From: Burkholderiales bacterium
GTDB taxonomy: Bacteria; Pseudomonadota; Gammaproteobacteria; Burkholderiales; Burkholderiaceae
Length of the DNA: 64,000 bases
Direction: 5' to 3'
NCBI GenBank assembly: GCA_021287185.1
Contig: JAJTAZ010000005.1
Location: forward strand, 1 to 64,000
The position numbers and the translations under genes are program-made. Position 1 is the first letter of the stretch. The number at the start of each line of letters is the position of its first letter. The notes under the pieces were generated by a model, which saw nothing but the letters and a program-made list of their open reading frames with translations, was not told the origin of the DNA and ran no database searches. Positions 9,102 to 19,552 of this stretch are shown one piece after another.

Positions 9102-11201
9102 TTAAAAATAATCGCCGTATTCCATCCACAGCCGCACACTTTTTGCAGGCATGATGTGTGGTTCAGAAGTGTCCACGACCATGGTTATATCGGGCTCAAA
9201 CACCCGCATCTGACTGGAGTCAACCCGCAGCATCCACCGCATCGCCGTTTGTGGTGCAGGCAGGCAGATGCGCACATCTTCTGAATGCGCATTAAACCAC
9301 AACAGTATTTTGCCCGTCGGCGCATGGCTGGTTTTTTCAGTCAGATCGTGTAACAGCAACCCAATATGACATCGCTGCGGATTGTGCCAATCTTCCAACG
9401 CCATCGTCCGTCCGTCATCACCACGCCACCAACTGGCTTGAATCGTATTTGAACTTGCGTGTTCGCCAAGCCAATCCAATGCATTCAAAACACCTATGCT
9501 CGCGCGCAAACGTACCAATTGCCCAACAAACCTACTCAAGGCTGTATCTGCATGGTTCCAGTCCAACCACGTGATGGGGTTGTCTTGTGCATAGGCATTG
9601 TTGTTGCCACCTTGGGTGCGGCCAAACTCATCTCCCGCAGTGAGCATGGGGGTGCCGCGCGAGCACAACAAGGTTGCCAACATCGCCGCCACAGCTTGCC
9701 GCCGCAATGTTTCAACCTCTGCATTCGCCACACCTTCGACACCATGATTCCAACTGAAATTTTCATGGTGACCATCGCGATTGTCTTCACCATTTGCAGC
9801 GTTGTGTTTGTGTGCGTAGGTCACCAAATCGCGTACACTCATGCCATCATGCGCAGCAATGAAGTTCACACTGCGCGTCTGTGCAGAATGCGTAAACACA
9901 TCCGCAGACCCCGCAATCCGTGTGGCAAAATCAGCCAGCACGCCTGAGTCGCCGCGCCAAAATCGTCGCACCGTATCGCGGTAACGGTCATTCCACTCCA
10001 ACCAACGGTCAGAAAATTGTCCCAATTGATAACCGTTTTGCCCGATGTCCCACGGCTCGACAATGAGCCACACTTTGGATAAAACGGCATCCTGCTCAAT
10101 CGCTGCCAGCAAAGGCGCGCGCGCATCAAACCCCTGCGTAACACGACCCAAAACGGGAGCCAAGTCAAAACGAAACCCCGCCACACCGATGTGTGTCACA
10201 AAGTAGCGCAGCGTGTCCAGCATCAACTGCACCACGCCTGCACGGGTACAGTCGATGGTGTTGCCACAACCCGTGTCATTGACCAACACCCAGCGCGCTT
10301 GCGCCTCGTCCCAAATGTGCCGAAAATAATAGCGATGGTCCAAACCCCGCAGGGACAAGGTTGCCCCCTGTGCATCGCTCTCCCCCGTGTGATTAAACAC
10401 CACATCCAATATCACCGCAATCCCTGCGTCACGCAAAGCGCGCACGGTGTCTTGTACCTCTGCGACACCATTCGGACACAAACGTGGTTCGAGTGCCATC
10501 ATCGCCACGGGGTTGTAACCCCACGCATTGCGCAAACCCAATGGTGGTAAATGTCGTTCGTCTATCCATGCGGCAATCGGCATCAACTCTACCGCATCCA
10601 CACCCAAAGATTGTAAATGTGCAATCACGCAAGGCGCACGCAAGGCTGCAATCGTCCCACGCACCGATTCAGGTACATCGGGGTGTAACTGCGTCAAAGC
10701 TTTGACCGATACTTCATAAATCAATCGAGGGGGAGGGCGCTGAGGCTCTGTATGAATGGGGCTTTCGGTGGCATTCACCCATGCGCGCCGAAACACACAT
10801 TTGGGCATTAAATCCGCCGTATCCATCTGCGCCGAACGCGGCGCAGCCAAATTGGGGTGATAGACAAATGGCGCGGACAACTCTCTGGCGTAAGGGTCGA
10901 TTAACAGTTTGTTTGGGTCGAAGAACTGACTGTCTTTTAAATCATAAGGCCCATCGGCGCGCAAGCCGTAATACCAATCCATCGGTGGCAAATGCGCGAC
11001 AGGCGCTGCGCCATGCCACACCCCATCACTTTGTTCAGACAAACGGTATTGCGCGATGGGTTGATTAAGTGCATCAAAAAAGCACAACCACACCGCAGTT
11101 GCGGCAGGAGCGCATACCGCAAAATTGGCCACACCTTGATGCACCGACCAACCCAAAGGTTGTGGAAAACCACCCGTCAGCAGATGTGTGTCAGTATTCA
11201 T
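9102..11201 (-). CDS. glgX: Glycogen debranching enzyme GlgX
   Basis: A 699-residue GH13 isoamylase-type enzyme that hydrolyses alpha-1,6 branches of phosphorylase-limit glycogen. An N-terminal CBM48-like domain (GVANFAVCAPAATAVWLC) is followed by the barrel with DVVFNHTGE, the nucleophile Asp in GFRFDLAP, the acid/base Glu in IVEPWDIG, and AAHDG with the transition-state Asp. C-terminal beta domain present. No glgA, glgB, glgC or glgP gene is within the window, so it is an orphan here; the CPBP protease gene follows 3 bp downstream. Confidence 0.93.
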   Translation of the reverse strand: MNTDTHLLTGGFPQPLGWSVHQGVANFAVCAPAATAVWLCFFDALNQPIAQYRLSEQSDGVWHGAAPVAHLPPMDWYYGLRADGPYDLKDSQFFDPNKLLIDPYARELSAPFVYHPNLAAPRSAQMDTADLMPKCVFRRAWVNATESPIHTEPQRPPPRLIYEVSVKALTQLHPDVPESVRGTIAALRAPCVIAHLQSLGVDAVELMPIAAWIDERHLPPLGLRNAWGYNPVAMMALEPRLCPNGVAEVQDTVRALRDAGIAVILDVVFNHTGESDAQGATLSLRGLDHRYYFRHIWDEAQARWVLVNDTGCGNTIDCTRAGVVQLMLDTLRYFVTHIGVAGFRFDLAPVLGRVTQGFDARAPLLAAIEQDAVLSKVWLIVEPWDIGQNGYQLGQFSDRWLEWNDRYRDTVRRFWRGDSGVLADFATRIAGSADVFTHSAQTRSVNFIAAHDGMSVRDLVTYAHKHNAANGEDNRDGHHENFSWNHGVEGVANAEVETLRRQAVAAMLATLLCSRGTPMLTAGDEFGRTQGGNNNAYAQDNPITWLDWNHADTALSRFVGQLVRLRASIGVLNALDWLGEHASSNTIQASWWRGDDGRTMALEDWHNPQRCHIGLLLHDLTEKTSHAPTGKILLWFNAHSEDVRICLPAPQTAMRWMLRVDSSQMRVFEPDITMVVDTSEPHIMPAKSVRLWMEYGDYF

Positions 11202-11238
11202 AGATGTGTCGTTCTAATCAAGATGCATCATTATGCAA

Positions 11239-11268
11239 TAAAAAATAGACCCACAACTGTGAGTCTAT
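11239..11268 (-). terminator. Terminator after the ferredoxin gene
   Basis: Minus-strand stem ATAGACTCACA/TGTGGGTCTAT (one G-T pair) followed by T5-6. It separates the coaD-ferredoxin unit from glgX. Confidence 0.85.
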
Positions 11269-11313
11269 GATTTCATCGCCTAAGGGATAAGGCTCGCGAT
11301 TTCGTTCAAGCAC

Positions 11314-12122
<809 letters not shown>

Positions 12123-12287
12123 TTAACCTTAATTGTTTGCTAAATTCAGGCGGCATTATATCGGTTTTTGTCGGTTTGTCGCGTGTTTCGTACACCGCCA
12201 ACCATTCATGTCGATGGATTAAAACTGATATGATGGCGTCACAACCGATGGTGATACCCCTTCTTTTATTTGTTCGCGAAAGCCGTC

Positions 12288-15113
12288 ATGAAACCTTCTT
12301 TTATCAAAATCTGTTTGTTGGCACTGTGGTTCAGCCTGTCCTTGCCCGCGACCCAAGTCTTTGCCAAAGAACCTTTCCCCGCAAGCGAAATGGCTCAAAC
12401 CATTCCAACAGATCCCGCTTTGCTCAAAGGAACACTCGCCAACGGTTTGCAATACTATATATTGAAACACACCCAGCCGACCAACAACGTCGAGTTGCGC
12501 TTGGTGGTGCGGGCGGGCTCAGTCAATGAGTTGGCGCACGAGCGTGGCATTGCGCACTTTTTGGAACACATGGTATTCAACGGCACGCGCCTGTACCCCA
12601 AACACCAACTCATTGACGCATTAGAAAACATGGGGGTGCAATTTGGCACCGATTTAAATGCCTACACGGGCTTTGACGAAACCACGTACATTTTGCCGAT
12701 TCCACTGAATAACCCCAAAAATTTTGAAAAAAGCATGGGGATTTTAGAGCAACTGGCGTTTCACGCGACCTTACTGCCTGAAGACATTGACCAAGAACGC
12801 TCGGTGATTACCGAAGAATGGCGCGCCAGCGATTTGTCCGCCACCGCACGCCAACAGGAACATAACCTCAAACTAATCGCCAAAGATTCGCTGTATGCGG
12901 AGCGCATGCCAATGGGCAAAATTGAAATCATACAACACGCGCCCACACACGTATTGCGTAATTTTTATCAACGTTGGTATCGCCCGAATTTAATGTCCGT
13001 GGTGGTGGTCGGCGATATCAATCCATCGTATGCTAAAAAACTCATTGAGCAACACTTTTCCAACTATCAAAACCCCAATCCATCCACGCCCACGCCTGTC
13101 AACACCTTACCGAACAACACCACGCCTTTGGTCGGCGTGTTTTATGACAAAACTTTGCCACAGAACACGGTGATGATTGCCAATAAGGACAGCCAAGATT
13201 TTGTCGCTGTCGATACAGTGGGCTCATACATCGAAACCTTGCGCATGAGTTTGATGGTCAGTATGCTCAATCAACGTTTGCAGGCGCAGTTGGACACGCC
13301 AACCCAGACCCCACCGTTTTTACAAGCCGCAGTTGAGTGGGATTATCTATCGGGTTTGGTGCGCAGCAAACAAGCCTTGCAATGGTATGCGGTTGCCGCG
13401 CCCAATCAAGAAGAAAAAACCCTTGAAGCCCTACACAACGAGGCTTTGCGCGTCATCCAACATGGTTTTACCCAGTCCGAATTGGATCGCGCTGTGCGCG
13501 AACATTTGACGTTTTTGAACAGCAATCCCAATAATTTTCAAAAAGCCACCGAATACGTGCGTGGCATTGTTGAAAACGAACCTTTGCCTGAAGTTGAGTG
13601 GGAACGCGCCGCACAAAAACATTACCTGCCGCTCATTCGATTGGACGAAATCAACCAAATCGCACGCCGCATCATTCAACCGAACAATCGCGTCGCCCTG
13701 ATTAACAGCAATCGTGCGAGCGCGCCGACCACACCATCGCGCATGTTGGCCATTTTGAACCAAACCACCGCGCAATCAGCCTATACTGAAAGTCAGGAAC
13801 GCGATACTCTACTGACAGCAGAACCTACAGGCGGCAAAGTGGTGCGCACAGAGGTTCATCCTGAAGTGAATTTGACCGTGTGGACACTGTCCAATGGTGT
13901 GCAAGTGGGTTTCCGCCCAGTACCCAACAACGACGGCCCCATCATATTCAGCGGCGTATCCAAAGGTGGCTTTTCGCGCTTGTCCAATGCGGACTGGGCG
14001 AAAGTACGTTGGGGCATGGATGGCTTGGTAGAAGGTGGGGTCAATGGTCTGTCAAAAACCCAAATCAACCACGTCCTTGCTGGCAAAGATGTCTCCATGC
14101 AGTTGTTTTTTGATGAAAACACTCAGGGCGTGACTGGGAAATTCAACAAAAACGACAGCGAATCTGCGATGCAAATGATGTACAGCCTCATCACAGGCAT
14201 CAATCATAACCCTGAGACGTTCAACACCTATTTGGCGCGCAGCGCAGCGGCTGCCAAAAGCCTTTCTGATAACCGCGATGCACAGTTCGAGCAAAGCATT
14301 CAGACCGCACTCAACCGCCACAACCCTCGTTTTGGCGGTGTCATTCCGACCACTAAAGATTGGGCAAATACTGATTTTGAAACGGCTTACCGCACCTATC
14401 GTCAAGCGTTCGCCAATGCCAATGGGATGTATTTCATCTTCGTGGGCAATGCCGACACTCAAAAAATCAAACAACTCGCCGAACGTTATTTGGGCAGTTT
14501 GCCTGCCGATTCAACCCAAACCAATCAATCCGTCGATACAGGCGCACGTCTGGACTTTACCCCACGCCACATTGAGGTGGCAAAAGGCAAAGAAGCTTTG
14601 GCACAAGTGCGTCTGATGTTCGGTGGTGAGACGCCATACAATGAAACCGACAACCTTGCTTTGCAAGCACTGGCACACGCCCTCAACATTCGTTTGGTCG
14701 AACGACTGCGCGAACAAGAGGGTGGCGTGTACAGCCCCTATGCCTATGCCAGTATGTCCAAACTGCCTTATTCACAGTACGATTTCACTGCCGAATTCAG
14801 TTGTGCACCGCAAAACGTCCAAGCGTTGATTGCCAGTACACAAGACGAAATCAAACAGTTGATAACCAACGGCATACGCGAACAAGACTTACTCAAGTTC
14901 AAACAGGCCGAAATGGCCACTTACGCCAAAAATATTCGTACCAACGAGTTCTGGGCTGCGGGCTTTGAACAAGCGCACCTCACAGACACGCCGTTGATTC
15001 GCTTGATTGATTATCCCAAGCGCGTCAGCGCATTGACGGCCGAAGAAGTCCACGCGGCAGCCAAAAAATATTTATCAGAAAAAGCTTTGGTGGCTGTTTT
15101 AAAACCCGAGTAA
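12288..15113 (+). CDS. Periplasmic M16 zinc peptidase (PqqL-like)
   Basis: A 941-residue insulinase-family peptidase with a cleavable signal peptide (Lys start, LLALWFSLSLPA, cleavage near VFA-KEP). The zinc site is the inverted HxxEH, seen as HFLEHMVFNGT. Two M16 halves follow: an active N-terminal one and a second, inactive one (after about residue 530) with YSPYAYASM. Length fits the PqqL/YddC group. Start ATG at 12288 gives a clean signal peptide; an upstream TTG in frame is less likely. Role probably in degradation of periplasmic peptides. Confidence 0.9.
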   Translation: MKPSFIKICLLALWFSLSLPATQVFAKEPFPASEMAQTIPTDPALLKGTLANGLQYYILKHTQPTNNVELRLVVRAGSVNELAHERGIAHFLEHMVFNGTRLYPKHQLIDALENMGVQFGTDLNAYTGFDETTYILPIPLNNPKNFEKSMGILEQLAFHATLLPEDIDQERSVITEEWRASDLSATARQQEHNLKLIAKDSLYAERMPMGKIEIIQHAPTHVLRNFYQRWYRPNLMSVVVVGDINPSYAKKLIEQHFSNYQNPNPSTPTPVNTLPNNTTPLVGVFYDKTLPQNTVMIANKDSQDFVAVDTVGSYIETLRMSLMVSMLNQRLQAQLDTPTQTPPFLQAAVEWDYLSGLVRSKQALQWYAVAAPNQEEKTLEALHNEALRVIQHGFTQSELDRAVREHLTFLNSNPNNFQKATEYVRGIVENEPLPEVEWERAAQKHYLPLIRLDEINQIARRIIQPNNRVALINSNRASAPTTPSRMLAILNQTTAQSAYTESQERDTLLTAEPTGGKVVRTEVHPEVNLTVWTLSNGVQVGFRPVPNNDGPIIFSGVSKGGFSRLSNADWAKVRWGMDGLVEGGVNGLSKTQINHVLAGKDVSMQLFFDENTQGVTGKFNKNDSESAMQMMYSLITGINHNPETFNTYLARSAAAAKSLSDNRDAQFEQSIQTALNRHNPRFGGVIPTTKDWANTDFETAYRTYRQAFANANGMYFIFVGNADTQKIKQLAERYLGSLPADSTQTNQSVDTGARLDFTPRHIEVAKGKEALAQVRLMFGGETPYNETDNLALQALAHALNIRLVERLREQEGGVYSPYAYASMSKLPYSQYDFTAEFSCAPQNVQALIASTQDEIKQLITNGIREQDLLKFKQAEMATYAKNIRTNEFWAAGFEQAHLTDTPLIRLIDYPKRVSALTAEEVHAAAKKYLSEKALVAVLKPE

Positions 15114-15306
15114 TCATTTGAACAACGAAAGAGGGTGGCGTTGTCCACCCATGAAATGAAATGATAAAACCGTGCAGAATCAGCACTCAAGCCCCAACCT
15201 CACTATAATGGAGTTTGTTTTCTGAAAGCCCAAAGCCATGTCAACGCATGCGTATGATATGTGTTCTTGAAGGTTTGATTAAGGTTTTAAGCCCATTGTG
15301 ATTCCC

Positions 15307-16443
15307 ATGCTCAATCGTTTGCTCACATTTCTGCATCTGCGCCAGCCCGTTCGTGCACACGCCATCGAAACAGTCGATAAACCCCGCTCATGGTGGGGCA
15401 CAGGTTTGAGTGTATTGGTGCACGGCCTCATCGTCACGCTGCTGTGGTCAGCCCCAGCGATTGACATCAACCCGCCTGAAGTGCCACCACCAGAGTCGAT
15501 TGACGCGACCATCTTGCCACCGCCACCCGTCGAGAAAACCACGCAAACGCCAACGCCCAGCAACCATACAAACACGCCACCTGTAACCCATACCGCTAAT
15601 CCAGCACCTTCCACCGCACAGCAATCCAAACAATTGCCTTCGTCTGAAGCAGGCACACAAGCGCAAGGCACGGGCAATCAAGACGGAAAGTCAGGAGGAG
15701 CCAATGCAAACAAACCATTGCCTTCAGGCGCGCCTGTCGCAGTTGCGCCATCGGGCGGCTTTTTGGTGAATTATGAAGTGAATATTGAGGGCACGCAAAA
15801 ACAGGTTTCGGTATTTAACACCGCGATTGACAATGCTGCGCACGCCGCAGGCAAGGCCAGTTTGGTATTCAATCGCAAAGGCGATCGATACGTGGCCGAT
15901 CTCAGTGCATCGGCATCGGTGACATTTGCCTCAGCCAAAATTCGAGCGCACTCAGAAGGTCAAGTGCGCAGCAATACCCTCGCGACCGAACGATTTGACA
16001 ACACAGTCAGCGTCACCGCTATGAACGACAAACAATCTTCGTTCGCAGTGGATTATGCCAACAAGCAAGCGGTGTTCACCAACAATGGCAACAGTGTCAC
16101 ACGCAGTTTGACACAAGATCCTTTGTTTGATTTCGTCTCAGTCATGGCGTACATGCAAGCAGGCTTTCAGCAAGGCTCTCTATCCGCAGGACAAGGTGCA
16201 TTGACCATACCGATTGGCAAACGTGATGAGATTGATGGTGCGCGCATCACCATTGGTAATTACGAACGCATCTCAACTTATGAAAGCAGTTTCGATGCCA
16301 TCCCTGTAAACATCACCATCAACAGTGGCAGTATTAAATACATCCGCGTATGGTTTGTGGCGGATAAGAAATACCTGCCTTTACAAATGGACATCGGTGT
16401 GGATAAATACCAAATTCTCTTGCGCAGTCGCAATTCGGATTAA
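15307..16443 (+). CDS. TonB-like N-terminus fused to a DUF3108 domain
   Basis: About 378 residues. Near residue 40 is one transmembrane helix (GLSVLVHGLIVTLLW), then a Pro-rich stretch (PPEVPPPESI, LPPPPVEK) and a Thr/Pro/Gln linker, like the N-terminal half of TonB. The C-terminal half is a DUF3108-type beta-rich domain, presumably periplasmic. Start ATG 15307 chosen; an in-frame GTG at 15298 is also possible because AAGG lies 13 bases before it. A second paralogous gene follows after 30 bp. Function unknown. Confidence 0.75.
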   Translation: MLNRLLTFLHLRQPVRAHAIETVDKPRSWWGTGLSVLVHGLIVTLLWSAPAIDINPPEVPPPESIDATILPPPPVEKTTQTPTPSNHTNTPPVTHTANPAPSTAQQSKQLPSSEAGTQAQGTGNQDGKSGGANANKPLPSGAPVAVAPSGGFLVNYEVNIEGTQKQVSVFNTAIDNAAHAAGKASLVFNRKGDRYVADLSASASVTFASAKIRAHSEGQVRSNTLATERFDNTVSVTAMNDKQSSFAVDYANKQAVFTNNGNSVTRSLTQDPLFDFVSVMAYMQAGFQQGSLSAGQGALTIPIGKRDEIDGARITIGNYERISTYESSFDAIPVNITINSGSIKYIRVWFVADKKYLPLQMDIGVDKYQILLRSRNSD

Positions 16444-16473
16444 GGGCACACATTTTATTGAGGGTACGGCTCT

Positions 16474-17559
16474 GTGAAACTCAAGTGCAGATTCTCATGT
16501 TTCAAGCAATGGTTGAGCGCGCAGTCACCTCGCCAACGGCTGTGGCGACTGATACTCATCAGCGGTGTGGTTCAACTGTTCTTGGTGTTGGCGGTTTGGC
16601 ATTCATGGCGCGTACATCATGCCTCCAACACTGCTGCGGTCACATTGACCTCAACACCGCCAGCCGCAACAACACGACCACCCCATCAATCTGCATCCTC
16701 GACTCAAACCCAAACACCAGCCGCACAACCCACCTCAGAAACCGCACAAAAGGGTGCGCAACCATTGGCCACGCCCGCATCCACACCCACCCATGCAACC
16801 GACTCAGTAAAACCCTCGACTGAACAAAGCACAGGCTCAATAAACCACCCCAACACCTTATCAACTGTTGATTCGATGACTCACATCAATGCGCCGTTGT
16901 GGTCTGTGCCCATTCCATTACAAAGGCTGTCTTATAAAGCGCGCATCCAGAATGACGCGTGGACACAAGATGTACAAACTGCGCAATTGTCGGTCAACTC
17001 TTTGGGTGAGCAACGCTATGAAGTGATTTTGAGCAACAAACAAGCCAATACGCACAATGGCAATATTGGCTTTCATTCGGTATTTATTGCCAGCGCGGTC
17101 GGGCCACAACCCATGTACGTCGGTGGTGGCGCGTATTTGAAAACGCCTGACATGCCGAAAGGCTTTGCTTTGGGCGCATTGAAATTTGAGCAAGCCACCA
17201 ACCCATCTGAGCATTCCGAGGCGAATCAACTGTTTTTAGATCGCGCCAGTTTAATCATTTACATTCAAGGCGCATTGATTGCCAAGCGCATCCAGCCGCC
17301 ACAAAAATTGCAGTTACCCATTTACGGAGTGGGTGGTGTACACCAACAGATGGTCTCTATTTCAAGCGACCATCCAAGTGACAGCCTAAGCAGTTATTCA
17401 TGTCGTTCATGTGTGCGAGCCTCAACTTCGGGCGATTTGGGCGAGGTCAAGCAATGGTCGGTTTGGTACGATGGTACACGCAATTGGCAGCCCGTATTGA
17501 TGCAGATGCGTTTGGGCAAAACCAGTGAGTGGGTGCTTACATTATCTTTGGAATCATAA
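16474..17559 (+). CDS. Membrane-anchored DUF3108-like protein
   Basis: A 361-residue protein with a GTG start at 16474, supported by a GAGGG element about nine bases upstream and by lack of an early ATG. One N-terminal helix (LILISGVVQLFLVLAVW) is followed by a long Thr/Pro/Ser/Ala-rich linker and a C-terminal domain resembling that of the preceding gene (LSYKARIQNDAWTQ; WSVWYDGTRNWQPVLMQM). It appears to be a diverged tandem copy and forms an operon with it. Function unknown. Confidence 0.7.
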   Translation: MKLKCRFSCFKQWLSAQSPRQRLWRLILISGVVQLFLVLAVWHSWRVHHASNTAAVTLTSTPPAATTRPPHQSASSTQTQTPAAQPTSETAQKGAQPLATPASTPTHATDSVKPSTEQSTGSINHPNTLSTVDSMTHINAPLWSVPIPLQRLSYKARIQNDAWTQDVQTAQLSVNSLGEQRYEVILSNKQANTHNGNIGFHSVFIASAVGPQPMYVGGGAYLKTPDMPKGFALGALKFEQATNPSEHSEANQLFLDRASLIIYIQGALIAKRIQPPQKLQLPIYGVGGVHQQMVSISSDHPSDSLSSYSCRSCVRASTSGDLGEVKQWSVWYDGTRNWQPVLMQMRLGKTSEWVLTLSLES

Positions 17560-17589
17560 AAAATGCTTGCACGATTGCAAGCATTTTTT
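17558..17589. terminator. Bidirectional terminator between DUF3108 gene and sspB
   Basis: A 14-bp perfect stem from an A run and TGCTTGCA to TGCAAGCA and a T run, loop CGAT. The A and T runs make it work in both directions between convergent genes. Confidence 0.92.
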
Positions 17590-17612
17590 CAACCTCATCC
17601 TTAGCACAAACC

Positions 17613-18032
17613 CTACTTGACCACTTTCAATGTGCTGGGTGAATTTGGCTTTTCTGATGTAGCTTGTTTGGGTTCGCTTGGTTCATCATCGTCCTTTTCA
17701 TCTGTATCACCTTGCATGGGCGTGACATCAAACGCCATGCCTTGGTTGGTTTCTTCGGCATAAATGGCCATTACATTGCCCACAGGTATGCTCAAGTTTT
17801 CAACCTTGGTACCGAAACGTGCTTGAAACGTAATCCACTCGTCACCCAGTTCAAGTTGATTGGTCGCCTCCGCACTGATGTCCAGCACGATGCGTCCATC
17901 CACCACAAACGCCCGTGGTACACGCACAGTATCATCCACGTGTACCAAAATTTGTGGCGACAACCCCGCATCCGTACACCATTGCCACAACGCACGAATC
18001 AAATATGGGGTTTGCGAAAGATTGGGATTCAT
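17613..18032 (-). CDS. sspB: ClpXP protease specificity-enhancing factor SspB
   Basis: A 139-residue adaptor that binds the ssrA degradation tag and delivers tagged proteins to ClpXP. The conserved N-terminal domain (TPYLIRALWQWCTDAG, ILVHVDD, VLDISAEAT, FGTKVENLSIPVGNV) is followed by an acidic, flexible tail ending in a short ClpX-binding motif (STLKVVK). It lies 12 bp after sspA. The window also holds ssrA, its functional partner. Confidence 0.95.
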   Translation of the reverse strand: MNPNLSQTPYLIRALWQWCTDAGLSPQILVHVDDTVRVPRAFVVDGRIVLDISAEATNQLELGDEWITFQARFGTKVENLSIPVGNVMAIYAEETNQGMAFDVTPMQGDTDEKDDDEPSEPKQATSEKPNSPSTLKVVK

Positions 18033-18044
18033 ACCAATTTCCTA

Positions 18045-18647
18045 TCAACGGCGCATGACTTTTTCAGAAGGGGTCAATGCTTCAATGTATTTTGGACGCG
18101 AGAACAAGCGTTCAGCATATTTGGACAATGGTGCCGCAGCCTTGGGCAGGGTAATGCCGTAATGTTCTAAACGCCACAGCAGCGGTGCAATCGCAATATC
18201 GGGCATGGTGAAATCATCACCCAGCATGTATTTGCTGTTGACAAACACAGGAGCCAATTGCGTCAATTGGTCAGCAATTTGTTTGCGTGCGTGTTCATGC
18301 TCGTTGCTGCGGCTGGCAGTTTCCAGAGTCTGCACATGGACAAACAATTCGCGCTCAAACGTGAGTAACATCAAGCGCACGCGCGCGCGCATCACGGGGT
18401 CAGCGGGCATGAGTTGCGGATGTGGAAAACGCTCATCAATGTACTCATTGATGATGTTGGATTCATACAAAATCAAATCACGATCCACCAAAATCGGCAA
18501 TTGACCATACGGATTCATCATCATGATGTCCGCTGGTTTTTGAAACAAATCCACATCGCGCACTTCAAAATCCATGCCTTTTTCAAACAATACAAAACGG
18601 CAACGCTGTGAAAATGGGCAAGTCGTGCCCGAATATAAAACCATCAT
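18045..18647 (-). CDS. sspA: Stringent starvation protein A
   Basis: A 200-residue glutathione-S-transferase-fold protein that binds RNA polymerase and acts as a transcription co-activator in stress and stationary phase. The N-terminal thioredoxin-like part has SGTTCPFSQRCRF and the GQLPILVDRD turn; the C-terminal helical part includes DDFTMPDIAIAPLLWR. First gene of sspAB. An 8-bp inverted repeat lies in its upstream region. Confidence 0.95.
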   Translation of the reverse strand: MMVLYSGTTCPFSQRCRFVLFEKGMDFEVRDVDLFQKPADIMMMNPYGQLPILVDRDLILYESNIINEYIDERFPHPQLMPADPVMRARVRLMLLTFERELFVHVQTLETASRSNEHEHARKQIADQLTQLAPVFVNSKYMLGDDFTMPDIAIAPLLWRLEHYGITLPKAAAPLSKYAERLFSRPKYIEALTPSEKVMRR

Positions 18648-18669
18648 AACCTTATCCTTTTTTTATCAA

Positions 18670-18700
18670 CTGACGCACACATACCTCAGAACTGCGTCAG
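18670..18700. promoter_or_regulatory. Inverted repeat upstream of sspA
   Basis: CTGACGCA and TGCGTCAG form a perfect 8-bp dyad separated by 15 bases, 23 bp before the sspA start. Could be an operator or a leader-RNA hairpin; no T run follows. Confidence 0.4.
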
Positions 18701-18717
18701 TGTGACAAGTTCAAACA

Positions 18718-18744
18718 AAAAAGGCAAGCCATGCTTGCCTTTTT
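18718..18744 (-). terminator. Terminator of the petABC operon
   Basis: A 12-bp stem (A run plus GGCAAGC / GCTTGCC plus T run) with a three-base loop lies just after the petC stop and could act in both directions. Confidence 0.9.
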
Positions 18745-18759
18745 GGTAAATATTACAAA

Positions 18760-19533
18760 TTAATGGATGTCTTTCCAGTAATTTTTACTGAGTTTATTGG
18801 CCAAGAATGCCAACAATGCCAGCAACGCCAAAATAAAGTAACCAATGGTATGGCGTGATTGACGATCGGGTTCAGCCGCCCAGAACAAGAAATTCGTGAT
18901 GTCATGCGTCAACTGCTCATAGGCCGCTTCGTCACGCTTGCCTGCCGTGGCTTTATTAAAGCCAACAATGGTCGGAACCATTTTGGTATGGTCCGCTGGA
19001 TCTGGTCGATCTTCCATAATTGGTACCATCGTACCTTGTTCTTCCCATAAAACATGAGGCATACCCACATTAGGGAAGTACTGATTGTTCCAACCTGTTG
19101 GACGGGTATCGTCCTTATAAAAACCATTCAGATATGAAAAGATATAGTCTTCACCTTTTGCACTCGCCATTAAAGACAAATCTGGAGGCGCAACGCCGAA
19201 CCATTTTTTCGCATCCGCTGAATTCATACCCACAGTCATCATGTCACCAGGTTTGGTAGTTGTGGTCAACATGTACTGCTTGATATTGTCCTCGGACAAA
19301 CCAATTTTAGTCAATTGATTGTACCGAACTGCAGACAAACCGTGACAATTGAAGCAGTAGTCACGAAAAGCCGCCGCGCCACGTTGCAAGGAGGCTTTGT
19401 CAGACAAATTGACTTTGGCACTTTTTAGTGGTGGTGTCGTTGAGTGTGCCGCACCAAAAAACATCAAGTACAACACCCCAGCGACCATACATGCGGTCAC
19501 TAAATAAACCAACTTAACGATAATTGCTCTCAT
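18760..19533 (-). CDS. petC: Cytochrome c1 of the bc1 complex
   Basis: A 257-residue heme protein of respiratory complex III that passes electrons from the Rieske protein to cytochrome c. N-terminal hydrophobic signal/anchor, heme attachment site CFNCH near residue 60, a Met ligand candidate in the FPNVGMPHVLW region and a C-terminal transmembrane anchor (IGYFILALLALLAFLANKL). An AGGA precedes the start. Third gene of petABC. Confidence 0.95.
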   Translation of the reverse strand: MRAIIVKLVYLVTACMVAGVLYLMFFGAAHSTTPPLKSAKVNLSDKASLQRGAAAFRDYCFNCHGLSAVRYNQLTKIGLSEDNIKQYMLTTTTKPGDMMTVGMNSADAKKWFGVAPPDLSLMASAKGEDYIFSYLNGFYKDDTRPTGWNNQYFPNVGMPHVLWEEQGTMVPIMEDRPDPADHTKMVPTIVGFNKATAGKRDEAAYEQLTHDITNFLFWAAEPDRQSRHTIGYFILALLALLAFLANKLSKNYWKDIH

Positions 19534-19552
19534 TTTTTTATCCTCTATCGAC

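Noticed and set aside
15132..15149. GGGTGG/CCACCC hairpin after the M16 peptidase gene as a terminator
   Set aside because: Only six base pairs and no T run after it.
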